The notes below the pieces were generated by a model that worked only from the letters and a program-made list of their open reading frames with translations, made no database searches and was not told the DNA's origin. The translations under genes were made by a program, and so were the position numbers. Source: Rhodobacter sp. (GTDB lineage: Bacteria; Pseudomonadota; Alphaproteobacteria; Rhodobacterales; Rhodobacteraceae). From it: DNA of 64,000 nucleotides. Positions 39,471 through 51,096 of this stretch are shown here, in pieces (the stretch's first letter is position 1; every line of letters begins with the position of its first letter). The stretch spans positions 124,001 through 188,000 of the forward strand of contig JAIXUH010000007.1 in assembly GCA_027484145.1 (NCBI GenBank). The letters are read 5' to 3'.

Positions 39471-40591
39471 GCTTTCGTGCCGCTGCCCTTGTGCTTGCCC
39501 TGCTGCCCGGCCCGCTTTGGGCGCAAAGCGTCAGCGAACAGGCCATGAAGGCTGCGGCCAACCTGAAAGAGGCCGTTGGCGCACTGGAGCAGGCCACAGC
39601 ATCGCGCGACCGCGTGGCCGCCCTGACCAAGACCATCCGCGCCTATGAGGATGGTCTGGCGGCATTGCGCGAAGCGTTGCGGCAGGCGCATCTGCGCGAA
39701 GCGACGCTTGACCTGCAGTTTCAGGCCAAGCGCGACCGCGTGGCGCAACTGCTGGGCGTGCTGTCGCAGATGGAAACGCAGCCGGGCCCCCTGCTGCTGC
39801 TGCACCCTTCCGGTCCATTGGGCACCGCCCGGTCCGGCATGATGCTGGCCGAGGTGACCCCCGCCCTGCAGGCCGAGGCCGAGGTCCTGCGCGCCGAACT
39901 GGCCGAGTTGCGCGATCTGCGCCTGTTGCAGCAAGCGGCGGGCGAAACCCTTGCCGCCGGCCTTGCTACGGCGCAAGAGGGGCGCACCAGCCTGTCGCAG
40001 GCCATTTCCGACCGCACCACCCTTCCCAAACGCTTTACCGAAGACCCCGAAACCCTGCGTGGCCTGCTGGAAAGCGCCGATACGCTGGAGGCCTTTGCCT
40101 CGGGCCTGTCGCTGGATGGCGAGGACCCGCAAAGCTTTGCCGAAGCCAAGGGCAACCTGGACCTGCCGGTTTTGGGCACGCTTTTGCGCCGCGCGATGGA
40201 GGCGGATGCCGCCGGGGTGCGCCGCCCCGGTGTCAGCCTTGCCACGCGCCCTCGCGCGCTGGTGACCACGCCATGGCCTGCCACGATCCGCTACCTTGGG
40301 CCACTGCTCGACTACGGAAATGTGATCGTGCTGGAACCCGGTGGCGGCTATCTTCTGATCCTTGCCGGGCTAGAAACAGCATATGGTCAGGTCGGAGAGG
40401 TGCTTGCAGCAGGGGCCCCCCTTGGCCTGATGGGCGGAGGAGAGCCGGGCGTTGCCGAGTTTTTGTCGTCAGCCCAAGAAGGTGGTGGCGTGCGCGACAC
40501 GGAAACGCTTTATATGGAACTCAGACAAGGTGCAGAGCCGGTTGATCCGGCCGAATGGTTCGCCGCATTGAAGGAACAGGACGAGCGATGA
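39467..40591 (+). CDS. EnvC-like murein hydrolase activator / degenerate M23-LytM protein
   Basis: Signal peptide, long coiled coil, C-terminal YGNVIVLEPGGGYLLILAGL; ATGA overlap with gpmI. Confidence 0.8.
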   Translation: MSFRAAALVLALLPGPLWAQSVSEQAMKAAANLKEAVGALEQATASRDRVAALTKTIRAYEDGLAALREALRQAHLREATLDLQFQAKRDRVAQLLGVLSQMETQPGPLLLLHPSGPLGTARSGMMLAEVTPALQAEAEVLRAELAELRDLRLLQQAAGETLAAGLATAQEGRTSLSQAISDRTTLPKRFTEDPETLRGLLESADTLEAFASGLSLDGEDPQSFAEAKGNLDLPVLGTLLRRAMEADAAGVRRPGVSLATRPRALVTTPWPATIRYLGPLLDYGNVIVLEPGGGYLLILAGLETAYGQVGEVLAAGAPLGLMGGGEPGVAEFLSSAQEGGGVRDTETLYMELRQGAEPVDPAEWFAALKEQDER

Positions 40592-41937
40592 AGAAATTCG
40601 TGATGGCCGCATTGGGCGGCACCGTGGCTGGCGCGCTTCTGACGACGCAGGTGGCAGCGCCGCTCATCGCGCAGGAAGCCAGCCGCAATGCCAATGTGTA
40701 TGAGCAACTGGACCTGTTCGGTGACATTTTCGAACGCGTCCGCGGCCAGTATGTCGAAGAAGTGGACAGCGAAAAGCTGATCGAGGCGGCCATCAACGGC
40801 ATGCTGACATCGCTGGACCCGCATTCCAACTATCTGGCGCCCAAAGATTTTGACGACATGCAGGTGCAGACCCGTGGCGAATTCGGCGGGTTGGGGATCG
40901 AAGTCACGCAGGAAGAAGGCTTCGTCAAGGTCGTCTCACCGATGGATGATACCCCGGCGGATGAGGCGGGCATTGAGGCGGGCGATTTCATCACCCATGT
41001 GAACGGCGAGTCTGTCTCGGGCCTGACGCTGGATGCCGCTGTGGAACTGATGCGCGGCCCTGTCGGGTCTGAAATCATCATCACCGTTGTCCGCGAAGGC
41101 GTGGAAGAACCCTTTGACGTGTCGATCATCCGCGACACCATCAAGTTGACGGCCGTGCGCACCCGCGTTGTGGGCGATACCGTGGTTCTGCGGGTCACCA
41201 CCTTCAACGACCAGACCTTCTCGGGGCTGGAAGAGGGCCTGAAGAAATCGATCGACGAACTGGGCGGCATGGACAAGGTCAACGGCTTTGTCATTGACCT
41301 GCGCAACAACCCCGGCGGTCTGCTGACGCAGGCCATCAAGGTGTCGGATGCGTTTCTGGACAAGGGCGAAATCGTCTCGACCCGTGGCCGCGCTGCCAAT
41401 GACAGCGAGCGCTTCAACGCCGAACTGGGTGATCTGGCCCAAGGCAAGCCGATTGTGGTGCTGGTGAACGGCGGTTCGGCCTCGGCCTCGGAAATCGTGG
41501 CGGGTGCCTTGCAAGACCACCGCCGCGCGATTGTCGTCGGCACCAAGACCTTTGGCAAAGGCTCGGTCCAGACCGTGATTCCGCTGCGGGGCGATGGGGC
41601 CATGCGCCTGACCACCGCGCGCTACTACACGCCATCGGGCCGTTCGATCCAAGCCCTCGGCGTGATGCCCGACATCGTGGTTAACCAGCCGCGCAAGCCT
41701 GAACCCGTTGCCGGCGAAGAGGAAAAACCAGCATCCGAAGCCGCAAGCCGCCAGACATCAGAGGCCGACCTGCGCGGCATCCTGTCGAACGACTCGATGA
41801 CGGATGACGAAAAGAAACTGCTGGAAGAAGAGCGCGCCCGCACCGAAGAAGCGGCCAAGCTGCGCGATGACGACTACCAGCTTGCCTATGCCGTCGACAT
41901 CCTGAAAGGGCTGTCTGCGGTGGCACCCAAACCCTGA
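40588..41937 (+). CDS. ctpA: C-terminal processing peptidase, S41 family
   Basis: PDZ GLGIEVTQEEGFVKVVSPMDDTPADEAGIEAGD; NGGSASASEIVAGALQDHRRA, TFGKGSVQTVIPL. Confidence 0.94.
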   Translation: MKKFVMAALGGTVAGALLTTQVAAPLIAQEASRNANVYEQLDLFGDIFERVRGQYVEEVDSEKLIEAAINGMLTSLDPHSNYLAPKDFDDMQVQTRGEFGGLGIEVTQEEGFVKVVSPMDDTPADEAGIEAGDFITHVNGESVSGLTLDAAVELMRGPVGSEIIITVVREGVEEPFDVSIIRDTIKLTAVRTRVVGDTVVLRVTTFNDQTFSGLEEGLKKSIDELGGMDKVNGFVIDLRNNPGGLLTQAIKVSDAFLDKGEIVSTRGRAANDSERFNAELGDLAQGKPIVVLVNGGSASASEIVAGALQDHRRAIVVGTKTFGKGSVQTVIPLRGDGAMRLTTARYYTPSGRSIQALGVMPDIVVNQPRKPEPVAGEEEKPASEAASRQTSEADLRGILSNDSMTDDEKKLLEEERARTEEAAKLRDDDYQLAYAVDILKGLSAVAPKP

Positions 41938-42006
41938 TCTTCAAAGCCAAGACCAGCCGCCGCGCGCATCCCTGATTTGCGTGCGGCGGCAGGGCGCAAG
42001 GACGCA

Positions 42007-42492
42007 ATGACAATTGATCCCGACAGCCTTCCCTATCGCCCCTGTGTGGGCGTGATGCTGATCAACGCCGAAGGGCTGATCTGGGCGGGTCAACGGCTGG
42101 ACAGCACCTCAGACGCCTGGCAAATGCCGCAGGGTGGCATCGACCATGACGAAAAGCCGCGTGAAGCGGCCTATCGCGAATTGTGGGAAGAAACCGGGAT
42201 TACGCGCGATCTGGTCAGCTTCATCGGCAAGACCCATGGCTGGGTGACCTATGACCTGCCGCCAGACCTTCTGGGCAAGGTCTGGGGCGGCAAGTATCGC
42301 GGGCAGCGGCAAAAGTGGTTCCTGTTCCGCTTTATGGGGCAGGACAGCCAGATCAGCATTGCCAGCGAACACCCCGAGTTTTCGCAGTGGAAATGGATCG
42401 GCCACAAGGACCTGCTGGCCGCGATCGTGCCCTTCAAGCGCGAGGTTTATGCCGAGGTGATCGACGCCTTCCGGGCCCATCTTTCGGCCTGA
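42007..42492 (+). CDS. rppH: RNA pyrophosphohydrolase
   Basis: [56 protein letters not shown]. Confidence 0.94.
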   Translation: MTIDPDSLPYRPCVGVMLINAEGLIWAGQRLDSTSDAWQMPQGGIDHDEKPREAAYRELWEETGITRDLVSFIGKTHGWVTYDLPPDLLGKVWGGKYRGQRQKWFLFRFMGQDSQISIASEHPEFSQWKWIGHKDLLAAIVPFKREVYAEVIDAFRAHLSA

Positions 42493-42498
42493 CGGGCG

Positions 42499-43728
42499 TC
42501 AGATCGGCTGCCCTGCCAGAAGGCGCGGCAGATCCCCGGTCAAGCCGGCCGCCTGACGGATAAAGCCGCGCCGCAGCCCCGGAATGGCATTGACCAACCC
42601 AAGGCCAAGGTCACGGCCCGCACGAAGGATCGGATTGTCGTTGGAAAACAGCCGGTTGACCGTATCCATCCCCAGCGCCAGCACGGTCGAGTCAAACCGG
42701 CGCCAGACCTGATAGCGGTCCAGCACATCGGGCGCACCGATATCCTCGCCCCGGCGGGTCGCCTCGATCAACACCTGCGCCAAGGCGCCCACATCGCGCA
42801 GGCCAAGGTTCAGGCCCTGCCCCGCAATCGGATGCACGCCATGGGCAGCATCGCCCACCAGTGCCAACCGTGGTGCGACAAAACTTTGCGCCAACGACAA
42901 CGACAACGGATAGGTAAAGCGGTCGCCGGCCAGTTCGATGTCACCCAGAAAATCGCCGAACCTTGGGCGCAGCGCCGCAAGATAGGCCTCGTCGTCCAGC
43001 GCCTGAATGGCAGCGGCGTTTGCATCCGTCTCGCTCCAGACGATTGAGGAATGATGCCCCCCCCGCAGCGGCAGAATGGCCAGCGGCCCGGATGGCATGA
43101 AGAACTGTTGCGCGCAGCCCTGATGGTCACCCTGATGGTGCACGGCGGTGACCAGCGCGGTCTGGCCATAGGCCCAGCCCACGCGCGTAATTCCGGCGCG
43201 TGACGCGACACCCGACCCACGGCCATCACAGCCCACCAGAATACGTCCCGAAATCTGCCGCCCGCTGGCAAGGGTTACCGTGACGCCGCGCGGCCCAACC
43301 GCCTGATCCACAACGGTTTCACCCGACAGCAGCGTAAGGCCGGGCACATCGGCCATCTGGGTCAGAAAGGCGCGATACAGGTGCCGGTCTTCCAGCATAA
43401 AGCCCATCGGGCCTTCCTCGATCTCGGCCGAGTCGAAGTTCAGAAAGAACGGCGCAGCCCCTTGCCCTGCCAGCCCGTCCGACGCCTTGATCTTGACGAT
43501 GGGCTGCACAAGGTCGGCCACATGCGGCCAGACCCCGATCATGGTCAGCAACCGCCGTGACGCGATCGCCAGTGCATAGGCCCGCCCGTCAAACCCCGCC
43601 TCGGCCCGCGCGGGCGCGGGACGCGCGTCGATCACGGTGACCTTCAGCCCGCCCTGTGCCAAGGCCAGCGCAAGGGCAGGGCCATTCAGCCCACCGCCCG
43701 CAATCAGGATATCTGCATCATGTTCCAT
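42499..43728 (-). CDS. UbiH/UbiF family FAD-dependent hydroxylase
   Basis: DADILIAGGGLNGPALALALAQGG, VGCDGRGS, LVGDAAHGVHPIAGQGLNLGLRDV. Confidence 0.92.
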   Translation of the reverse strand: MEHDADILIAGGGLNGPALALALAQGGLKVTVIDARPAPARAEAGFDGRAYALAIASRRLLTMIGVWPHVADLVQPIVKIKASDGLAGQGAAPFFLNFDSAEIEEGPMGFMLEDRHLYRAFLTQMADVPGLTLLSGETVVDQAVGPRGVTVTLASGRQISGRILVGCDGRGSGVASRAGITRVGWAYGQTALVTAVHHQGDHQGCAQQFFMPSGPLAILPLRGGHHSSIVWSETDANAAAIQALDDEAYLAALRPRFGDFLGDIELAGDRFTYPLSLSLAQSFVAPRLALVGDAAHGVHPIAGQGLNLGLRDVGALAQVLIEATRRGEDIGAPDVLDRYQVWRRFDSTVLALGMDTVNRLFSNDNPILRAGRDLGLGLVNAIPGLRRGFIRQAAGLTGDLPRLLAGQPI

Positions 43729-43836
43729 GGTGGCGAATATGGCGGTCTTGGCGCGATTGTCCATGCGCGGGATTGTCCCTGCGATGCCTTGCCGCTAGCC
43801 TTTGGTCCGGATCGCACGGCACAGCAGGGGCAAGCA

Positions 43837-45168
43837 ATGTCAAAGACATGGGCGAACATGACGGCAGCCGAACTGGGCGCAGAGATTGGCGCAGGCCGCA
43901 TCAACCCGGTCACTTTGTGCGAAATGCAGCTTGATGCCATCGACGCACACCCCCTGCGCGACCGCATCTATGCCCGCGTCATGCCCAACCGCAGCCGGGC
44001 CGAGGCGATGGCCGCCGCCGCGCGCGCCAAATCGGGTTTTCGTCGGGGCCCGCTGGATGGTGTGCCGATCAGCTGGAAGGACCTGTTCGATACCGCAGGC
44101 CGCGCCACCGAGGCAGGCTCGGCCCTGCTGAAGGGCCGCACACCCGTCGCAGATGCCGAGGTGTTGCGCGTGGCAACGCTGCAGGGGCTGGTTTGCCTTG
44201 GCAAGACCCACATGTCGGAACTGGCCTTTTCCGGGCTGGGGCTGAACCCTGTCACCGCCACCCCGCCTTGCATCAATGACGAGGCTGCGGTGTCGGGCGG
44301 TTCGTCCTCGGGGGCGGCGGCCTCGGTCGCGTTCGGCCTGGCCCCTGCGGCGATTGGGTCAGACACGGGCGGGTCAGTGCGTATTCCGGCGGCGTGGAAC
44401 GACCTTGTCGGCCTGAAAACCACCCATGGCCGCCTGTCGCTGCAGGGCGTAGTGCCCCTGTGCGCGCAGTTTGATACCGTGGGGCCGCTGGCCCACACGG
44501 TCGAAGACTGCGCTCTGCTTCTTGCCGCGCTTGAGGGCGCAAAGACCCCCGATCTGCGCGGTTCCAGCCTGAAGGGCGCGCGGCTGATGGTTCTGGAAAC
44601 CGTGGCGCAGGATGATCTGCGCGACCGTCCCGCCAAAGGTTTTGACGATGCGCTGGTGCGTCTGGCGCGGGCCGGGGCGCGGATCGAACGCGGCAACGTG
44701 CCCGTCCTTGAAGAGGCGATGGCGCTGTCCGGCCTCCTGTTCACCGCCGAAGCCTATGGCATCTGGTCCAAGACCATTGAATCCGCCCCGGACAAGATGT
44801 TTCCGCGCATTCTTGAACGCTTCCGGTCGGGCGCGAGCTTTACGGCGATGGATTACGTGGCCGGTTGGCGCCGCCTGCACCAGTTGCGCGCGATCTGGGC
44901 TGATGCCACAGCCGGGTATGATGCGGTGCTGGTGCCCACATCGGCGATTTTGCCGCCCAATGCCGACCGGCTGATGACGGATGACGCCTATTACGTCACC
45001 GAAAACCTGCTGGCGTTGCGCAATACCCGCATCGGCAACCTGATGGGTCTGTGCGGGCTGACGCTGCCCACATCGCAGCCATCCTGCGGGATCAGCCTCA
45101 TGTGCCCGCCGATGGCCGAAGAGCGGCTTTTGCGTCTGGGGGCCGCGGCCGAGCGTGCGCTGCACTAG
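43837..45168 (+). CDS. Amidase (amidase signature family)
   Basis: GGSSSGAAASVAFGLAPAAIGSDTGGSVRIPAAW. Confidence 0.93.
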   Translation: MSKTWANMTAAELGAEIGAGRINPVTLCEMQLDAIDAHPLRDRIYARVMPNRSRAEAMAAAARAKSGFRRGPLDGVPISWKDLFDTAGRATEAGSALLKGRTPVADAEVLRVATLQGLVCLGKTHMSELAFSGLGLNPVTATPPCINDEAAVSGGSSSGAAASVAFGLAPAAIGSDTGGSVRIPAAWNDLVGLKTTHGRLSLQGVVPLCAQFDTVGPLAHTVEDCALLLAALEGAKTPDLRGSSLKGARLMVLETVAQDDLRDRPAKGFDDALVRLARAGARIERGNVPVLEEAMALSGLLFTAEAYGIWSKTIESAPDKMFPRILERFRSGASFTAMDYVAGWRRLHQLRAIWADATAGYDAVLVPTSAILPPNADRLMTDDAYYVTENLLALRNTRIGNLMGLCGLTLPTSQPSCGISLMCPPMAEERLLRLGAAAERALH

Positions 45169-45293
45169 ATCAAGGGGCCGTCGCGGGACAAAGGGCGAAA
45201 AAGCCACAATCCACAGCCCCAACCCACGGCAGGTGAAGCGTTTTTCTGGACCAGGCCGCCCCGAGTGGTTATCCTGCACAAGAACGGGGCGAT

Positions 45294-46508
45294 ATGACCC
45301 CGAAGATTGAGGCAGTGATGGCGTTTCCTGAGCGGTTCTCGAACCTGCCGGAGTATGCGTTTCCGCGTTTGCGGAAGCTGCTGGACGCGCATGCGCCCGG
45401 CGGTGAAGCCATTGCCATGACCATCGGCGAGCCGCGTCATCCAATGCCCGATTTTGTCGGGCCAATCCTTGCCGCCAACCTTGCCGGCTTTGGGGTCTAT
45501 CCGCCCAACGACGGCACGCCGGAACTGCTGGCCGCCATCAGCGCATGGGTGCAGCGGCGCTATGGCGTTGAACTGGCAGAAAACCGGATCATGGCCCTGA
45601 ACGGCACCCGCGAGGGGCTGTTCAACACCGCCATCGCCGTGGCCCCGGAAACCAAGCGCGGCAAGCGCCCCGTGATCCTGATGCCGAACCCGTTCTATCA
45701 GGTCTACGCCGTCGCCGCCTTGACCGTGGGGGCCGATCCGGTCTATGTGCCCGCCACGGCCGAGACCGGTTTTCTGCCCGATTACGAAAGCCTGCCCCCC
45801 GATGTGCTGGACCGCGTGACCGTGGCCTACATCTGTTCGCCCGCCAACCCGCAAGGTGCTGTTGCCCCGGCGGACTATCTGGCGCGGCTGCTGGCCTTGG
45901 CCGAAAAACACGATTTCCGCCTGTTCGTCGACGAATGCTATTCCGAGATCTGGCGCGATGCCCCGCCACCCGGCGCCCTGACTGTGGCGCAGGCCACTGG
46001 CGCCGACCCCGAGCGTCTGGCCGTGTTCCATTCGCTGTCGAAACGGTCCAACCTGCCGGGGCTGCGGTCGGGATTTGTGGCCACGGGCGCGCAATCCATG
46101 GCGCGCATCCGGCAGTTGCGGTCCTTTGCCGGGGCCCCCCTGCCCCTGCCTATTCAGCGCGTGTCCGAAGCGGCATGGCGCGATGAGGCGCATGTAGAGG
46201 CCAGTCTGGCGCTTTATCAGGCCAAATTTGCCATGGCCGATCAGGTCTTTGCCGAGCGTCACAACCGTGTGTCGCCCGAAGGTGGCTTCTTTCTATGGCT
46301 GCCGGTTCCGCCCGCCATTGGCGATGGCGAAGTGGCAGCGCTGAAACTGTGGCGCGACACTGGCGTGCGGGTCTTGCCCGGCGCTTATCTGTCGCGCGAC
46401 GCGGACGGGCAGAACCCCGGACGCCATTACATTCGCGTGGCGCTGGTTGCGCCACAAGACGAATTGCAGCGCGGGCTGATCCGCCTTCGCGACTGCCTTT
46501 ACGGTTAA
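45294..46508 (+). CDS. Class I/II PLP-dependent aminotransferase (DapC-like)
   Basis: YPPNDGTPELLAAISAWVQRRYG, CYSEIWRD, SLSKRSNLPGLRSGFVA. Confidence 0.88.
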   Translation: MTPKIEAVMAFPERFSNLPEYAFPRLRKLLDAHAPGGEAIAMTIGEPRHPMPDFVGPILAANLAGFGVYPPNDGTPELLAAISAWVQRRYGVELAENRIMALNGTREGLFNTAIAVAPETKRGKRPVILMPNPFYQVYAVAALTVGADPVYVPATAETGFLPDYESLPPDVLDRVTVAYICSPANPQGAVAPADYLARLLALAEKHDFRLFVDECYSEIWRDAPPPGALTVAQATGADPERLAVFHSLSKRSNLPGLRSGFVATGAQSMARIRQLRSFAGAPLPLPIQRVSEAAWRDEAHVEASLALYQAKFAMADQVFAERHNRVSPEGGFFLWLPVPPAIGDGEVAALKLWRDTGVRVLPGAYLSRDADGQNPGRHYIRVALVAPQDELQRGLIRLRDCLYG

Positions 46509-46520
46509 GGACACGCACCC

Positions 46521-49500
46521 ATGGCATCAATCAACGCTCGTCAGCGCGATCCACTTCTGGACCAGAACACGCAAGCCATGCTTGAACGTCGCGGACGAGA
46601 ATTGCTGGGCATCGCCCTGCTGGTGTTTGCCCTTGCCTTTACGCTGATGCTGGGCAGCTATTCGCCCGAAGATCCGGGCTGGATGGTGGCCACGGATGAA
46701 CCTGCGCGCAACATGCTGGGCCGCTTTGGTGCGGCGATGTCGTCCACGCTTATCATCATCGGCGGGCGCGGCGCATGGATGATCCCAGTGATCCTTGCCG
46801 CATGGGGCGTGCGGTTCGTGACCCATCGCGGCGCTGACCGGGCCATGGGGCGCATCGTCTTTGCCGTGATCGCGGTGGCGCTTGCGTCGGTTTATTGTGC
46901 AACGCTGGTGCCCGGCGAAGGCTGGCCGCATTCCTTTGGTCTGGGTGGTCTGTTCGGTGAAACCATTCTGGGCGCTTTGCTCAACGTGGCCCCTGTCAAC
47001 GCCGGTCTGGGTCTGAACTTGTTCTCGCTGATCCTTGGCCTTGTGCTGATCGTGATGGGCCTGTGGGTGACCGGGTTTACCGTGCCCGAGATTCAGGTCT
47101 TTGCCCGGTTCCTGCTGGTGGGGTCGATCTATGCCTATAACAGCGTGTTGGCAGTGGCCGGGCGCGGCACCTCGCATGCGGCTGCGGCTTATGCCAACCA
47201 CCGCACCGCACGGGCCGAGGCGCAGACGGCACGCGCTGATGCGCGCCTGTCCGCGCCGCAAGATTGGTCACCCGAACCGCTGGTGCAGACCGCCCCACAG
47301 CAGCCTGCCGCGCGCGGCAATGTGGTTCAGCGTGCCCCGGTGGCGCCGGAGTCGCCGGAATGGGGCAGCCCGCGCAGCATGAAGGGTGCCCTGCGCGCCG
47401 ATGCCCGCTATCCCGAACCCATGGCCGATGCGCCGCATTACGCCCCGCCGCGCGAAAAAGCGGGGCTGTTGGCACGCATGCCGCAACTGATGCGCCGCAT
47501 CGCCGAGCCAGAGCCGGAACTGGTGGAACCGGTCCTGTCGGCACAGGCTGACCTGACCGAGGCACCGAATGATGACCGCATCAAGGCCCGCATCACCGAT
47601 GCCATCCGCGCCCGCGTGCGCCAACCCTTGCCCACGCTGAACCCGATCAGCGCCGCCGTGCAGCGCCGTGAACCCCCGGTGGCCCGCACCGACGCACGGT
47701 CGCTGACCCAGCGCCTGCGCGGCCCGCAACCCCTGATCGCCGATACCCGGCAGCCCGCCGCAGCGCCGATCCTGCCCGCCGAGCCGCCGCTGACGGCCAC
47801 CCATTCCTCCACGATCATGCCTCCCCTGCCCTTTACGGCAGTGCGGATGCCCGCATCGGCCTATGTCGCGCCGCAAGATGATGCGTGGGACGAAAACGAA
47901 AACCTGTTCGCCCCTGACATGCCCGCCGCAGACCCCTTCCCTGCCAGTGCGCTGGATGATGATGGCGACTGGTATCCCGATGACGGGCCAGACTATGCCC
48001 CGGCTCCGGCAGCCATTCCGCGTCTGCCGGCGGCAGATGTCCGCAAACCCGTGGTGCAGCACATCGTCAAAAAGGTCCCGCAACCTTCGCGTCAGGCCAT
48101 CGCCGAGTCGCAGCCCCGCCTGCGGTTCGAAGATCAGGTCAAACAGGCCTATGAACTGCCGCCATTGTCCTTGCTGGCCGCGCCCTCCACCGTGCAGCGC
48201 CATGCCCTGTCGGATGAGGCGCTGGAAGAAAACGCCCGCATGCTGGAATCCGTGCTGGATGACTATGGCGTAAAAGGCGAAATCGTCAGCGTCCGCCCCG
48301 GCCCCGTGGTCACCATGTATGAGCTGGAACCCGCGCCGGGCCTGAAGGCATCGCGCGTGATTGGTCTGGCCGACGACATTGCGCGCAGCATGTCGGCGCT
48401 TTCTGCCCGCGTCTCCACCGTGCCGGGGCGGTCAGTCATCGGCATCGAACTGCCCAATGCCACCCGCGAAAAGGTGGTGCTGCGCGAAATTCTGGCCGCG
48501 CGCGATTTTGGCGACAGCAACATGCGCCTGCCGCTGGCCCTTGGCAAAGACATCGGCGGTGATCCGATTGTGGCCAACCTTGCCAAGATGCCCCACCTGC
48601 TGATCGCGGGTACCACGGGTTCGGGCAAATCGGTGGCCATCAACACCATGATCCTGTCGCTGCTGTACAAGCTGTCGCCCGAGGAATGCCGCCTGATCAT
48701 GATCGACCCCAAGATGCTGGAACTTTCCGTTTATGACGGCATCCCGCATTTGCTTTCCCCCGTTGTGACAGACCCGAAAAAGGCCGTCGTCGCCCTGAAA
48801 TGGGTCGTGGGCGAGATGGAAGAGCGCTATCGCAAGATGTCGAAAATGGGCGTGCGCAACATCGAAGGCTACAACGGCCGCGTGCGCGAAGCGCTTGCCA
48901 AGGGCGAGATGTTCAAGCGCACCATTCAGACCGGGTTTGATGAAGATACCGGCGAGCCGGTGTTCGAAACCGACGAATTCCAGCCCGTCGCGATCCCTTA
49001 CATCGTGGTGATCGTGGACGAAATGGCCGACCTGATGATGGTCGCGGGCAAGGAAATCGAAGCCTGCATCCAGCGTCTGGCCCAGATGGCGCGTGCCTCG
49101 GGCATCCACCTGATCATGGCGACGCAGCGCCCTTCGGTGGACGTGATCACCGGCACCATCAAGGCCAACTTCCCCACCCGGATTTCCTTCCAGGTGACCA
49201 GCAAGATCGACAGCCGCACGATCCTGGGTGAACAGGGGGCCGAACAGCTCTTGGGCATGGGCGACATGCTGTATATGGGCAACGGCGCCAAGATCACCCG
49301 TATCCACGGCCCCTTCGTTTCGGACGAAGAGGTTGAGGAAATCGTCAACCACCTGAAATCCTTCGGCCCGCCGGTCTATATGTCGGGCGTGGTGGAAGGC
49401 CCGGATGAAGATTCGGCCTCTGACATCGACGTGGTTCTGGGCCTGTCGACCGGCGAAGGCGGCGATGATGCGCTGTATGATCAGGCTGTTGCCATCGTGG

Positions 49501-49655
49501 CAAAGGACCGCAAATGCTCCACCTCCTACATCCAGCGCAAACTGGGCATCGGCTATAACAAGGCCGCGAAACTGGTGGAACAGATGGAAGAACAGATGGT
49601 CGTCACGGCGGCCAACCACGTGGGCAAGCGCGAAATTCTGGTGCCCGAGGTCTAG
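46521..49655 (+). CDS. ftsK: DNA translocase FtsK/SpoIIIE
   Basis: N-terminal TM segments, Pro/Ala-rich linker, [18 protein letters not shown] Walker A, C-terminal gamma winged helix [25 protein letters not shown]. Confidence 0.97.
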   Translation: MASINARQRDPLLDQNTQAMLERRGRELLGIALLVFALAFTLMLGSYSPEDPGWMVATDEPARNMLGRFGAAMSSTLIIIGGRGAWMIPVILAAWGVRFVTHRGADRAMGRIVFAVIAVALASVYCATLVPGEGWPHSFGLGGLFGETILGALLNVAPVNAGLGLNLFSLILGLVLIVMGLWVTGFTVPEIQVFARFLLVGSIYAYNSVLAVAGRGTSHAAAAYANHRTARAEAQTARADARLSAPQDWSPEPLVQTAPQQPAARGNVVQRAPVAPESPEWGSPRSMKGALRADARYPEPMADAPHYAPPREKAGLLARMPQLMRRIAEPEPELVEPVLSAQADLTEAPNDDRIKARITDAIRARVRQPLPTLNPISAAVQRREPPVARTDARSLTQRLRGPQPLIADTRQPAAAPILPAEPPLTATHSSTIMPPLPFTAVRMPASAYVAPQDDAWDENENLFAPDMPAADPFPASALDDDGDWYPDDGPDYAPAPAAIPRLPAADVRKPVVQHIVKKVPQPSRQAIAESQPRLRFEDQVKQAYELPPLSLLAAPSTVQRHALSDEALEENARMLESVLDDYGVKGEIVSVRPGPVVTMYELEPAPGLKASRVIGLADDIARSMSALSARVSTVPGRSVIGIELPNATREKVVLREILAARDFGDSNMRLPLALGKDIGGDPIVANLAKMPHLLIAGTTGSGKSVAINTMILSLLYKLSPEECRLIMIDPKMLELSVYDGIPHLLSPVVTDPKKAVVALKWVVGEMEERYRKMSKMGVRNIEGYNGRVREALAKGEMFKRTIQTGFDEDTGEPVFETDEFQPVAIPYIVVIVDEMADLMMVAGKEIEACIQRLAQMARASGIHLIMATQRPSVDVITGTIKANFPTRISFQVTSKIDSRTILGEQGAEQLLGMGDMLYMGNGAKITRIHGPFVSDEEVEEIVNHLKSFGPPVYMSGVVEGPDEDSASDIDVVLGLSTGEGGDDALYDQAVAIVAKDRKCSTSYIQRKLGIGYNKAAKLVEQMEEQMVVTAANHVGKREILVPEV

Positions 49656-49678
49656 GCCCCCACAGGCCGGCCAAACGC

Positions 49679-49708
49679 AAAACGCCCGCCACATCTGGCG
49701 GGCGTTTG
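49679..49708. terminator. Bidirectional terminator between convergent ftsK and pepT
   Basis: AAACGCCCGCC-ACATCT-GGCGGGCGTTT. Confidence 0.9.
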
Positions 49709-49720
49709 GTTTTGCGGGGC

Positions 49721-50950
49721 TTAGGCCTGCACCAGCCGCAGCATCACGCGGGTTGCAAGGGCCATGTCCTGCACGCTGACCCATTCCAGCGGGCCATGGA
49801 TTTCCTGCATGCCGGTGAACAGGTTGGGCGTCGGCACCCCCATTTCCGTCAGCCGTGACCCGTCAGTGCCGCCGCGAATGGGCACGGACACCGGTTCCAC
49901 CCCTTCGGCACGGGCAGCGTCGCGGGCAAGCGTGACGGGCGTCATGTCCTGTTCCAGCCAATAGCGCATGTTGCGGTATTGCGGGCGGATGTCGCAGGTC
50001 ACCGTGGCGCGTGGCTCGACCGCCTGAAGGGCGTCACAGGCGCGGCGCAGGATATCGCCCTTGGCCTCCAGCCCGTCCCGCTCGAAATCACGCAAGATCA
50101 GGCGCACTTCGGCCTCGGCGGCGGTGCCCTTGATCTCATACACATGCAAAAATCCGTCGCGGCCATCGGTCACTTCGGGCACCATCGTGCCCTGCGGCAG
50201 CAGCGACACCAGTTTTGCCACCAGCGATAGCGCGTTCACTAGCTTGCCCTTGGCAAAGCCGGGGTGGGCCGACACTCCGGTAATCCGCACCACCGCACCA
50301 TCGGCAGAAAAGCTTTCATACTCGATCTCGCCCGCCTTGCCGCCATCCAGAGTATAGGCAAAGTCGGCCCCCAGATCGGCGGGCAGGCGTTTGTCGACGC
50401 CACGGCCAATCTCTTCGTCCGGGGTAAAGGCGATGCGGATCTTGCCATGCGGAATCTGCGGGTTAGCCAGCAGGTGGCGCGCCGCAGTCATGATGATGGC
50501 AATGCCCGCCTTGTCATCGGCGCCCAAAAGCGTGGTGCCACTGGCGGTGATGATGTCATCGCCGTTCTTCAGCCCCAGATAGGGCGACACGGCGGGCGAC
50601 AGCACCAGCCCCGGCGCATCGGCAAAGGTGATATCGCCGCCGTTATAGCCGCGATGCACCACCGGCTTGACCCCGGTGGCGTTGAATTGCGGGGCCGTAT
50701 CGACATGCGCCAGAAAGCCCATGACCGGCTTGCCCTCAACCGTGGCAGGCACCGTGGCCAGCACCGCGCCATAGTCGGTGATCCGCACGTCGGTGGCGCC
50801 AATCCCCTCCAACTCGGCCGCCAGCATCCGCGACAGGTTCAGCTGAATTGCCGTACTGGGCGAAGATGCTGCCTTTTCATCGCTTTGCGTATCCACGGCG
50901 GCATAACGGACAAGCCGCGTTTCCAACTCTGTGTCAAATTCGGTTCTCAT
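49721..50950 (-). CDS. pepT: Peptidase T
   Basis: GFLAHVDTAPQF, GADDKAGIAIIM, IRIAFTPDEEIGRGVD, RGGTDGSRLTEMGVPTPNLFTG. Confidence 0.95.
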   Translation of the reverse strand: MRTEFDTELETRLVRYAAVDTQSDEKAASSPSTAIQLNLSRMLAAELEGIGATDVRITDYGAVLATVPATVEGKPVMGFLAHVDTAPQFNATGVKPVVHRGYNGGDITFADAPGLVLSPAVSPYLGLKNGDDIITASGTTLLGADDKAGIAIIMTAARHLLANPQIPHGKIRIAFTPDEEIGRGVDKRLPADLGADFAYTLDGGKAGEIEYESFSADGAVVRITGVSAHPGFAKGKLVNALSLVAKLVSLLPQGTMVPEVTDGRDGFLHVYEIKGTAAEAEVRLILRDFERDGLEAKGDILRRACDALQAVEPRATVTCDIRPQYRNMRYWLEQDMTPVTLARDAARAEGVEPVSVPIRGGTDGSRLTEMGVPTPNLFTGMQEIHGPLEWVSVQDMALATRVMLRLVQA

Positions 50951-51096
50951 GCGGGCCTCCGTCGTTTTGGCGATCAGCCCTGTCTTGGCGGCCACTGTCA
51001 AGACACCGCACCTGCGTGTTCACGCCATCGGCACATCGCCGCGAGGTGATTGTAATCCCTGATGCAAGCCGCCCAAAGGCCCCCTATATTGAGTGC

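Noticed and set aside
48432-49784. 450-aa minus-strand ORF
   Set aside because: Antisense shadow of ftsK motor domain; His-rich random-like translation.
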